A stretch of DNA of 64,000 bases from Vandiemenella viatica (lineage: Eukaryota > Arthropoda > Insecta > Orthoptera > Morabidae). The notes below the pieces were generated by a model, which worked only from the letters and a program-made list of their open reading frames with translations, did not search any database and was not told the DNA's origin. The stretch spans positions 171,475,121-171,539,120 of the forward strand of contig CM061919.1 in assembly GCA_031002005.1 (NCBI GenBank), written 5' to 3'. A program made the translations under genes and the position numbers. Shown piece by piece: positions 55,825 to 64,000 of the stretch. Within the stretch, counting starts at the first letter, position 1; each line of letters starts with the position of its first letter.

Positions 55825-56996
55825 TTATCTTATTATCTGAACTACTAATCTCAAACGTTTAGATTCTTTTATTACTTTGGTTAAAATTCTACAGTAAGTT
55901 TTGTAATGTTGTCTGAGAAGCATGTTATCAGTATTCCTAACTTTTACATATAATTCCCTTTTATGTCTGCAAAATGTTTTAATACGAACTGTAACCCAAT
56001 TTTTGTTTACTCGTTTTTGACCAATTGGAGCTAGTTTTGTAGGGAGACACCTTTCGTAAATTTCCAAAAACCTTTGGTGAAAGTAATTGAATTTATTGTT
56101 TACCCCTTTTAATTTATAAACAGTGCTCCATTCCTCATTGAGAAGTTCATCATTTAATGTTTTTATTGAATTGTTCTTTAATGTCCTAACTCTGACAAAT
56201 CCTTTCTTTTTGTTATTTTCATTTCCCACAACATCCAAAGTAATTATTTGAGCATTATGGTCTGACAAACCATTTTCCATTGGAATTGTTCCTTGTATTT
56301 CTAATTTATTGTGCTCTACAAAAATGTTATCAATAATGGTACTACTATCTTTTTGTGTTCCAGTTGGGAAATTTGGTCTGATAGAGATTGAATGATCTAA
56401 GCATTCCTAGAAGATAATCTGTCTGGTTACATTCTACAGCGAAATTTATGTTGAAGTCTGCACAGAGGATAATTTCCATTTTAGTTCGTGATAAATTTAT
56501 TAGAACCGCTTCAAGTTTACTACAAAATTTACGGAGCCCTATAAACTGTCAGCACTATAAGATATTTGTTTTCTAATTCTAGCTGTATTGCACAACGTTC
56601 AAAATCTTGTTCTATACAGTATTTACTTACATCCAACGATTTTGTCTCAGTATTTTCTCTGACATATATTGCTGCACCACCCATTCTCATCTCTGACCTG
56701 CAATAACATGAAGCTAATCTATATCCAATAAAAGGGAGGAAACATATTTCAGAATTCTTCAGATGATGTTCTGTCAGACATATGATATTTATGTTAAGAT
56801 TCAATAATTTTTGGGTTTCTTCTACAGATATTATCAACTCATTAAGTTTGCTTGAGATACCCCTAATGTTCTGATGGAACAAAGCTATTTTAGACTGACA
56901 TTCTTTATTTGTGACTGTAATATCATTATGTACATTTCTTAAATAACTCTTCCTACTCTTGATATTTGGCCTAAAAAAACTGAGTCCTACCACCAA
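55825..56996 (-). pseudogene. LINE-B endonuclease and linker
   Basis: Minus-strand 56,996-56,529: IALFHQNIRGISSKLNELII (endonuclease start, Asn), INIICLTEHHLK (catalytic Glu block TEHH), GGAAIYVREN, and LIVLTVYRAP. After a frame break (56,530-56,280), which should hold GDFN and shows FNINFAVE-like sequence near 56,440, 56,280-55,825 gives GLSDHNAQIITLDV (SDH catalytic His) and the linker WVTVRIKTFCRHKRELYVKV. The nuclease nicks target DNA to prime reverse transcription. Frameshifts near 56,300 and 56,525 inactivate it. Confidence 0.85.
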
Positions 56997-57000
56997 TTAC

Positions 57001-57380
57001 CACTGGGATGGGGTTCACATCCAACCTGCCTCTCCTGATGCTACTGGCAATCAACTGTGTTAGCCTCTGCTTGCCCCGAACATTCAGGTGGAGTCTATGG
57101 GAAAAATAGAATTATAGAGATCCTATGGTCTGAGGCAAAGAGAGGCAGCTGTTGTTTTTTTCTGATAAATGTATTTGAGACAGTTAGAGTGTAACAGAAT
57201 TGGTGACACAGAGGCAAAGTATGGCCATGCAAAAGACAGTGACTGACAGTATTGAAGGGAGTCAAGCTGACTGCATGCAGTATTAAGTTGAGAATGCAAC
57301 AATTTGACTGTTTGAGAAGCAGATTGGTAGCATACTGATTCAGGACCTGCTTAGTAAGAACATGTTATCTTTATTGCTAG
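57001..57380. other. Unassigned stretch upstream of the LINE-B endonuclease
   Basis: It may belong to LINE-B ORF1 or its 5' end (the minus strand gives RQAEANTVDCQ-like residues near 57,050), but no known ORF1 domain is recognised. Confidence 0.35.
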
Positions 57381-57382
57381 TA

Positions 57383-57560
57383 GTAAAAATAAGATAGGAT
57401 AGGGAAAAATAACCCATCACTTACCACAGATGAAGGCAGGAGGGAGAGTTGAACACACAAAAACAAACAAATTGCATAATATTTCGGTGAGAAACCTTAT
57501 TCATGTGGGAGGCGACACATATGGCGGGGGAGGGGAAAGATATGATTACAACCCGACCCG
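57383..57560 (-). repeat. Dispersed repeat family R, copy 4
   Basis: Minus strand: TCATGAATAAGGTTTCTCAC, then CGAAATATTATGCAATTT, with a GGT/ACC hairpin at 57,486-57,496 just before CGAAA. GTTTGTTTTTGTGTG, CTCCCTCCTGCCTTCATCTG and CCCTATCCTATC follow. It matches copy 3 at 43.5 kb over most of its length, including the flanking CATGTGGGAGGCG block. Confidence 0.7.
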
Positions 57561-58005
57561 CCACATGAATGAAACAAAGGCGGAAACACTTGGAGGGAAT
57601 ACACATAAATAAAAGAAATTAAATAATATGAATTACAGCTTTCATTTAGTAAAACCTATGTCAATAATTTTATAATAAAAATGTCTACTGTCAAAAGAGA
57701 GTTAGGCATTAAAAAAGGCTGTAGAATGTAAACGACACCTGAACCATGATGCAGAAAAATAAACGAGAAAAAATAAAGCAATGTAGTTTGACTTAGCGGC
57801 ATGTGAAAGGACTGGCAAAGAGCCGAACTGTGTGATAAAATTCTCTATCAATATGACAGTTGTAAGCACCTTAGAATTTTAGCAAATTCAAGTTCCTTAG
57901 CTTCAAGTATAAGGGAGGATGTAAATTCTCAGTAAATATACAGTTTTCAGTGCACATACAGGTTATGGGACGGGCGTTTTATGTAGGAAGCTGATACCAC
58001 AACCT
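57561..58005. other. Unassigned stretch
   Basis: No recognised coding feature; it may be the outer part of the LTR-like unit that ends near 59,991. Confidence 0.35.
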
Positions 58006-58009
58006 AACT

Positions 58010-58535
58010 CACTAAATGAACCATTTTAAAAGCAGTAAAGACCTCCAATATTTAATAAATGCCCTAAATGAACTTTCTGTAATAGTAAGAGAACTTCATT
58101 TTAATTGAAAATAAGATAATTCCTAGTAATTCAACTTTTTAACAATAAATTTCTGCCATATGATAATTTTATTATTTTTAAAACATTTTGAAAGCATTAA
58201 AGACTCACAATAGTTAATAAAAGCACTAAATAAACTTTTTATAAAAGTAAAGAAACTTTATGTTAACTTGAAATAGAATAATTAATGATAATTACACTTG
58301 TAGATGATAGATTTCTGTCACGTGAATATTTCACTATTTTTGGGCAATGTTAATAGTAATAAAGTAACTCAACATTTAATAAAGGTACTAAATCAACTTT
58401 TTATAATAATCAGGAAACTTTTAAACCAACCTGGAATAGGAAAATCCGTTATTGTACCATTTGTAAACAGTAGATTTTTGATACGTGACCATTTCACTAT
58501 TTCTGAACACTTTAAATGAAGTAAAGTAATTTTAA
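58010..58535 (+). repeat. Tandem repeat, 162-bp unit, about three copies
   Basis: The marker TTAATAAA followed by CTAAAT.AACTTT recurs at 58,052, 58,214 and 58,376, exactly 162 bp apart. Each unit also has GAAACTT, a TAGAATAA-type block, GATTTCTG and TATTTCACTATTT. Copies differ by scattered substitutions. A weaker partial unit follows to about 58,640. Confidence 0.85.
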
Positions 58536-58639
58536 AATAATAATAATTTCAAAGAAAGCTAAATTCACTAAAATTCCGTAGTTTCTGACCGTGTAAACAG
58601 CTTAAATAACTTTTTAAACACTTCCATAAATACACTTTA

Positions 58640-59265
58640 AATAATTTTTATCACAGATTCCTAGTAAGTTTCTGAACTAAAAAGTAGATTTCCTGAAAGA
58701 ACTAAAAATCTAGTATCACATATTTTAATTTCAGATCATTTTATGCAGTAGAACAGATTTTAGAGAGATTTTAAAGATTATTTCATCACTAAAGCCATGT
58801 GTTTCACTTAGGAATTAATTGCCACCAAACCAAAACACTTTCAGAGATAAAATAACTTTCAAAACACGTAATTTAATTCAGAGAAAATCCTGATAATTTT
58901 TCCTTTTTGATATAAACAATACCTAAAAAGTTATTAATAAAAAACCATACGACTTCTAAACCGTTAATTTACCAAATCTTGTATAAGCTGTAATTTCATT
59001 ATCCGGTCACCGATTTTTATGTAAGTTACACCATTGAGCTCGTAAATTTTTGTACAATATTTTGACACCAATTTTATTCAGGTAACTTTCAGTTCCATGG
59101 ATTTCGGAGAAAACTGAATAAATTCAAATGGTCGGGTTAATCCCCTCACTTCAGAGATTTGTATCACCACGCGGAAATTAAACTAAAATTTAAAACTAAT
59201 CACTCGAAATTCCCTACTAAACTGCCGTTGGACTTCTAGTAGATAAGTATATACACACTTTTTGT
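58640..59265. other. Unassigned AT-rich stretch left of the LTR-like promoter
   Basis: No coding or clear repeat signal beyond weak similarity to the 162-bp unit at its left edge. Confidence 0.35.
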
Positions 59266-59269
59266 TACA

Positions 59270-59991
59270 TGGATGCAAAAAGATGTGGTACAGCTGCTTA
59301 CGTCACTGGTTTTAGTGATTTCTATATAAGACCCCGCCGCCGTCATGCTTTGTCTTTACCTTGGGATCGTTATGTGAGTAAACCTGCGCTAGTTTGCGTC
59401 GGAGCGGGAAGTAGCCGGTTGAAATTTGGCGCTACTCGGCAGCCATGTTGGGACATCAGTGTGTTAGTCTGCAAATATAATGTCTACTTAGAACTTTTAA
59501 ATTTTCGAAAGGGGTTTGCGTCGGAGCGGGAAGTAGCCGGTTGAAATTTGGCACTACTCGGCAGCCATGTTGGGACATCAGTGTGTTAGTCTGCAAATAT
59601 AATGTCGACTTAGAACTTTTAAATTTTCGAAAGGGGTTTGTTCGGTAATTTCTCTCTCCACAATTTGCAATATTTTGGAAATGTTTGTTCGATCGCCTAC
59701 TCAACTGTATAATGCTAATCTTGAAAAATGTGACTTTTAAATAAACTCCAAATTTTTTCCATCAAAGTGAACTTTTGTGTTTTCATAGTAAACTGTTTCA
59801 ACCTTTTCTAAGTTTGTGGTTTAAACAAATTTAGTGGCGACCTCTAAGCATTTCAGTTGAGATCCAAAAGGGCTACATGGTCAAGTTAAAATTATTTCAT
59901 CTGAATTCCACAGAACTTTTAATTCAAGTGAACTGTTAGTTAAGGCACTAAACCGATACTACAGCCCCGGTATGCGGTTTTGGGTCTTACA
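59270..59991 (+). repeat. LTR-like segment: TATA box, duplicated leader, AATAAA, PBS-like motif
   Basis: TTTCTATATAAGACCCC (TATA box at about 59,321) is followed by a GC-richer leader, the 122-bp tandem duplication, AATAAA at 59,733 and AGTGGCGACCTC at 59,830, which resembles the primer-binding-site junction of LTR elements. The segment ends GGGTCTTACA at 59,982-59,991; its complement TGTAAGACCC also occurs inside the LTR-like unit at 53.5 kb. This suggests a related LTR family. The left end is not located, and no internal coding region exists. Confidence 0.45.
59396..59639 (+). repeat. 122-bp tandem duplication
   Basis: Unit GCGTCGGAGCGGGAAGTAGC through CGAAAGGGGTTT occurs at 59,396-59,517 and 59,518-59,639. 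Only a couple of differences are visible (GGCGCTACT versus GGCACTACT; GTCTACTT versus GTCGACTT). Recent duplication. Confidence 0.95.
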
Positions 59992-61205
59992 CAGTGGTAG
60001 TTTCACAACCAGTATACTATCACACTTTTCTAGCCTTCTGGTAAGCAGTAAGTCTCCAGATTCAAATAAAATAAAATTACAATGTAAGATGCTACATTGC
60101 ATCCCACTATCTTTAATACACTTGGAGTAATGTTATCAACATAGGCCCCCTCATGCTTGTTTAGTCTTCTTAGTTCTTTCATAACTTCCTTAGGATCTAT
60201 TTCAAATTTTTTATTTTGTTCATTTCTAATACTTTAGAGAATCTTTCCAGATAGTCCCTAATGGAATCACAAAACATTTACTTAATATGTTTTACCCTTC
60301 CTTTAGGCTTTAACATCTCATTGATACCACGAACATTAGATGGAGTTAAGAACCGAGGGCAAATAATGAAAATGAATTTGGCCATGCCTTTTTGATGGCA
60401 CCATTTCACATTTAGGGAAACCATGAACAAACAAAATCTGAACCAATATTGTTGTGAATACCAAGCCAAAATGTTGCCACTCACACACTAGGAACTTCAT
60501 ATCACTTCCTCTAATAAGTCCTCAGTGATTTCTTCCCCATTATCTGAATAACCTTAATTCACTTCAATTTTCTAACAAAACCGTAAAAATTTCTACATGT
60601 ATTATTCAGGGATCCCCTGCACTCTTAACATTATTCATAAACCTATCTTCCTCTTTGCTCTTTCTGCTGTTAATTTCTTGGTTATTTGTTTCAAGTATTC
60701 TTTAATGCCTTGCTGTCTCCCAACTCTGTTGTATTGTCTTCTCACCAAGCACTGTAATTTCCTAACCTCTTGTTTGGATCAAGAAGGTGGATTATTTTAT
60801 ACAAAAATATGCCACAAAACCATTAAACTTGAATTTGAAAACTTCTGACTGTTTGGATTGTTAGTTCAGGAGAGAGTATTTTATCAGTGATGAGTCCCCA
60901 GTGTTCTTTCCATACAAGTAACATCCTAATGTTTCTGTAGAATTTGGACTGGTTTAAAACACCTTACAGCAAGTTTATGCGTGAAATTAAAGTAGTTTAT
61001 TCCCATTAATTAATTATTAGAATAGCTTTCTAATTCCTCCTTCAAATTTCCGAAATTAACAACTACTCACAACTAAGTGCTACAATCTTCTAAAATTGAG
61101 GGATAAGTGGTATCTCTTCTGCTACGATATATACATCAAAAAAGTTTTGTATATAATTTTCAAGTTGAAAAAAATAAGTGTTGAAGACTTTCCTGATTTA
61201 TTAGT
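59992..61205. other. Unassigned stretch
   Basis: No supported feature. Short frames at 60,278-60,484 (minus) and 60,597-60,848 (plus) lack known motifs. Confidence 0.4.
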
Positions 61206-61209
61206 TGTA

Positions 61210-62085
61210 TAAAATATTCTCGGGCTTCCCACTGGGGGCGCGTGAAAATTTGAAGCGACATTTCACAGTCGGTCTTTGGCTCAATCTTCCGGCGAAGTGG
61301 CGGCTCCCGGAGAGTCATTCCTTATATAGTCCGCGCCAGGCAACGGTTAATGATGACATCACAGTCAAGTGCTGAGTACCTATCAGTGTGGAGGTGGTGG
61401 AATAAGAAGTCTGGTGGGGCAGGAGGCACCGTGGGGATACATGCGGTGGAAAGGTTTGGCTGGAGGTGAGAAAGTATTTTGCAACGATCTTGATGCCTGT
61501 GTCTCTGCCTCCTCAACTGAGCTATAACAGGATTCCATGCCACACCTAGCTAACACCCCATATCTCTGTTTCCACGAGACGTATTTCCACAGCCTCCTTA
61601 AACACGTTATCCCAGTATCCATTAGGGTGCATTAGAACTTTCATCACTTTGAAGTCAAAGCTGTGTCTTTCTTCTATGCTGCGCATAGCTAATGCCGACT
61701 TCATAGCATGCCCTAGACACACACATCTCATATGTTATAAACAGCGCTGAAATATGGAATGTACTGCCTGCTTGATGTACTGCTGCCCACATTCACAAGG
61801 GATTGAATATATACCAGGCTGTCTCAGTCACAAACCATCCTTTGTAGTGCACAGTAACTCCTTTATCTTCCTAAGTGAACAGAAGAATGTCATAAGGCTG
61901 GCTTTGCCTAACAGTACGGTAGTTTTTGCTAAAGTTGTTACAGTGTTCAATAAAAATGTATGTTGATCTGCCTCTCCCTTACCTGCATTCCTCTTGTCTT
62001 TTTTGCAGAAAGCCCTGTTTCTTTGTGCTTGCAGACGGTCAAGAAATTGTGAAAAATTGTGAATTTCCACCAAAGAATGGATACA
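61210..62085 (-). pseudogene. Penelope-like element fragment (P3), GIY-YIG end and 3' terminus
   Basis: Minus-strand order: LLCTTKDGL, LRQPGIYSIPCECGQQYIKQ (GIY-YIG start; YIG changed to YIK), then ALAMRSIEERHSFDFKVMKV, YWDNVFKEAVEIRLVETEI. This is parallel to the P1 C-terminus (TPKDCINL, GVYKIP, SVVKEAIEIR). Upstream, NFSQFLDRLQAQRNRAFCKK and the frame down to 61,828 belong to the preceding linker. The 3' region near 61,290-61,225 has GAAATGTCG, and the end resembles the CGCG...CCCGAGA terminus of P1. A separate family from P0, P1 and P2. Several frame breaks. Confidence 0.83.
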
Positions 62086-62089
62086 CTGG

Positions 62090-62754
62090 AGCTACGATGC
62101 AATGGTATATGTTACACTAGATGCAGAGGTTCCTTTTCAGAAATCCATCTGGGAATCCATAGCTTTGTACTTGTAGAGTTTTGTTTTGATGAGCACTCTG
62201 AATTGCAAGTACTTTAAGATCTCATGAACCATTTTACCTTCTGTGTTAAGTTTCAGGGACTATACAGTCTATAGGTGATGTAAAATTGTTTTGATGTGTG
62301 CATATTAACATTTTAAAATGTCATTTTCTTTAAATTAATTCTGAATAAGAACCGACAGTATCATATTTGAAAGAATAAAATCTATTCATCATATGAATAC
62401 TGCCAGCACTAACACTAAATCCTCTTCTTTATACGTCTTTTTCTTGTCAGGTGCAGTAAAATAAATGTACTTAATATATGAATTACAGGTTGAGCTGATA
62501 GACACAACCATTATACCTGCGACTGTTAACTAGACATTTCATTAATATAATTAGAATACAATGCAATAAAATAATCAACAAAATTTATAAACTTGTTTCA
62601 GGGAGCCTTGAACTTCCAAGGTGCATTATATTTTCAAAATTAATCGTTTTCTGGAGAATTAGGTATTTTCTGCAGTGGAATGTATACAGACAAAATAAAA
62701 GTACGTAGCAAAGAAATTTCCTTTACAAAAATAAATGTCACTATCTAGTATATC
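62090..62754. other. Unassigned stretch
   Basis: No recognised feature. Confidence 0.4.
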
Positions 62755-64000
62755 TACACAGACGGAAAAAAAAATCCCAACACCAAGAAAGACTTGTGTT
62801 AGATAAACGAAATTTGGTAGGCGTGTTTATACATCTGAAAGATGACATCGATTCAAATTTCGCGCTTCGCGCATAAGTGTGGCGCTAGTAGCGCTACTCA
62901 GAGCTTGCAAATCAGGTTTGCTTTAAATACGCGCTGTAAAGTTTGTGAACGTTATTTACCGCTGAGATTTGACATAGTGAGTTGATGTTAGCCAAGAATG
63001 CCTTTAAGAAGACGAAGAAGCCATTATCAACAGCTCACCGAGTTTGAACGAGGTCGTGTAATAGGGCTACGAGAAGGTGGATTTTCTTTTCGCGATATTG
63101 CAGAAAGACTTGGCCGGAATGTATCCACTGTGCATGATTGTTGGGTGCAGTGGTCAAGGGATGGTACTGCCTCAAGAAGACCGGGTTCCGGGAGGCCACG
63201 TGGCACTACTGAGAGGGAAGACCGCCGTATTCGGCGTACAGCTGTGGCGCATCGTACTGCGTCTGCGGCAGAAATTCGAGCTGCAGTTGGTACCACAGTG
63301 ACACAACGAACTGTTAGAAACTGTTCAAGGACAGCTCCGAGCCAGGCGCCCTGTAGCGTGCATTCCACTGACTACAAGCCATCGCCGTTTGCGACTCCAG
63401 TGGTGTCAAGCCAGAGCTCATTGGAAGACGGAGTGGAGATCTGTTGTGTTTTCTGATGAAAGCAGGTTCTGCCTTGGTGCCAGTGATGGCCGAGTGTTGG
63501 TCAGAAGGAGGCCAGGGGAACGCCTGCAACCAAACTGTCTGCGGCCTAGACACACTGGACCTACACCTGGAGTCATGGTCTGGGGAGCAATTTCCTATGA
63601 CAGCAGGAGCACTCTTGTGGTTATACCAAACACACTGACTGCAAATTTGTACGTCAGTCTGGTAATTCAACCTGTAGTGCTGCCATTCATGAACAGCATT
63701 CAAGGGGGAGTTTTTCAACAGGATAACGCTCGCCCTCATACCGCTGTTGTCTCGCAACGTGCTCTACAGAGTGTCGACATGTTACCTTGGCCTGCGAGAT
63801 CACCAGATCTGTCTCCAATTGAACACGTATGGGATATCATTGGACGACAACTCCAGCATCATCCACAGCCAGCACTGACCGTCCCAGTATTGACAGCACA
63901 AGTACAACAAGCATGGAACTCCATACCACAAAGTGACATTCGAAACCTGTATGACACAATGCATTCACGTTTGCAGGCTTGCATTCAAAATTCTGGAGGT
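62755..64000 (+). mobile_element. Tc1-like transposon, running off the right edge
   Basis: TA at 62,755-62,756 precedes CACAGACGGAAAAAAAAATC, a likely left terminal repeat. About 240 bp of leader separate it from the transposase ATG. The right end lies outside the window. Confidence 0.8.
62998..64000 (+). pseudogene. Tc1-family transposase, one frameshift, C-terminus cut by the window edge
   Basis: From ATG 62,998 the N-terminal paired-like DNA-binding region reads LTEFERGRVIGLREGGFSFR, DIAERLGRNVSTVHDCWVQW, then the GRPRGTTEREDRRIRR hook and a second helix-turn-helix (AAEIRAAVGTTVTQRTVRN). One base is missing near 63,320. After it, the other frame continues unbroken: QLRARRPVACIPLTTSHRRL, WRSVVFSDESRFCLGASDGR (first Asp), GVMVWGAISYDSR, VFQQDNARPHTAVVS (second Asp) and SPDLSPIEHVWDIIG (Glu). 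The Asp-Glu spacing fits the DD34E group. The protein would cut and paste the element at TA sites. Without the lesion it would look complete to the edge. Confidence 0.92.

Larger units (their letters stand above)
50796..57000 (-). mobile_element. LINE-B: non-LTR retrotransposon interrupted twice
   Basis: The 3' tail is a (TATC)n/(AGAT)n run at 50,805-50,820; the 3' UTR shares blocks with LINE-A. The coding order on the minus strand is complete from endonuclease (56,996) to C-terminus (52,332). An RTE fragment (50,972-51,985) sits in the 3' UTR, and an LTR-like unit (53,447-55,131) sits inside the RT. Joining 55,136 to 53,446 restores [13 protein letters not shown] across the RT motif A, which proves the LTR-like unit is an insertion. 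Confidence 0.88.

Noticed and set aside
59456..59704. 82-residue minus-strand ORF with an internal repeat
   Set aside because: The repeat comes from the 122-bp DNA duplication; no protein family resemblance.
60597..60848. 83-residue plus-strand ORF with hydrophobic content
   Set aside because: Hydrophobicity follows from T-rich sequence; no start context or homology.

Overview
This is a eukaryotic, gene-poor, AT-rich window made almost entirely of transposable elements in different states of decay. The mix (several Penelope-like element families, CR1/Jockey/RTE-type LINEs, mariner and Tc1, two hAT families, tRNA-derived SINEs, a satellite block) points to a large arthropod genome, probably an insect. 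I lean towards a polyneopteran such as an orthopteran or phasmid, but that is inference from repeat style only. No multi-exon host gene can be demonstrated. The best host-like candidates are a THAP-domain exon near 11.9-12.07 kb and a short signal-anchor/coiled-coil ORF at 3.17-3.42 kb, each followed by a splice-donor-like GTAAGTA.

Layout: 0-1.6 kb unassigned; 1.6-3.0 kb two head-to-head Penelope fragments; 4.3-5.7 kb an RTE endonuclease relic followed by another Penelope fragment; 6,235-9,913 a complete but dead hAT element with a perfect 8-bp target-site duplication (TSD); 10.7-11.1 kb a LINE 3' fragment; 11.9-12.1 kb the THAP exon; 12.26-12.84 kb a palindrome with tRNA-like Pol III boxes; 13.3-16.3 kb a decayed LINE split by a SINE.

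16,510-31,450 is one 1.3-kb mariner blown apart by later insertions. A 5.8-kb long-inverted-repeat element (TA target) sits near its start codon and itself holds a Penelope element, which holds a SINE. A hAT element sits at its 3' end and holds a Harbinger-like MITE and a gag-only LINE. Every layer has its own TSD, so the order of events can be read directly.

32.2-37.9 kb holds two minus-strand LINEs, one with a 5' inversion and one with an SGNH-esterase ORF1, endonuclease and reverse transcriptase. 39.7 kb holds a SINE; 40.4-41.7 kb a satellite with about 165-bp monomers in a dimeric higher-order pattern. 44.4-50.2 kb holds LINE relics flanking a 4.2-kb palindromic Penelope element with a long open reading frame. 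50.8-57.0 kb is a LINE broken by an RTE insertion and a solo-LTR-like insertion. 57.4-60 kb has repeats and an LTR-like promoter region, 61.2-62.1 kb a fourth Penelope family, and the right edge a Tc1-like transposon running off the window.

The elements with the least visible coding damage are Penelope P2 (47,315-49,486, no stop in one arm), Penelope P1 (one nonsense codon), the 5'-truncated RTE (50,972-51,985) and the Tc1 element (one frameshift). All others carry several lesions.
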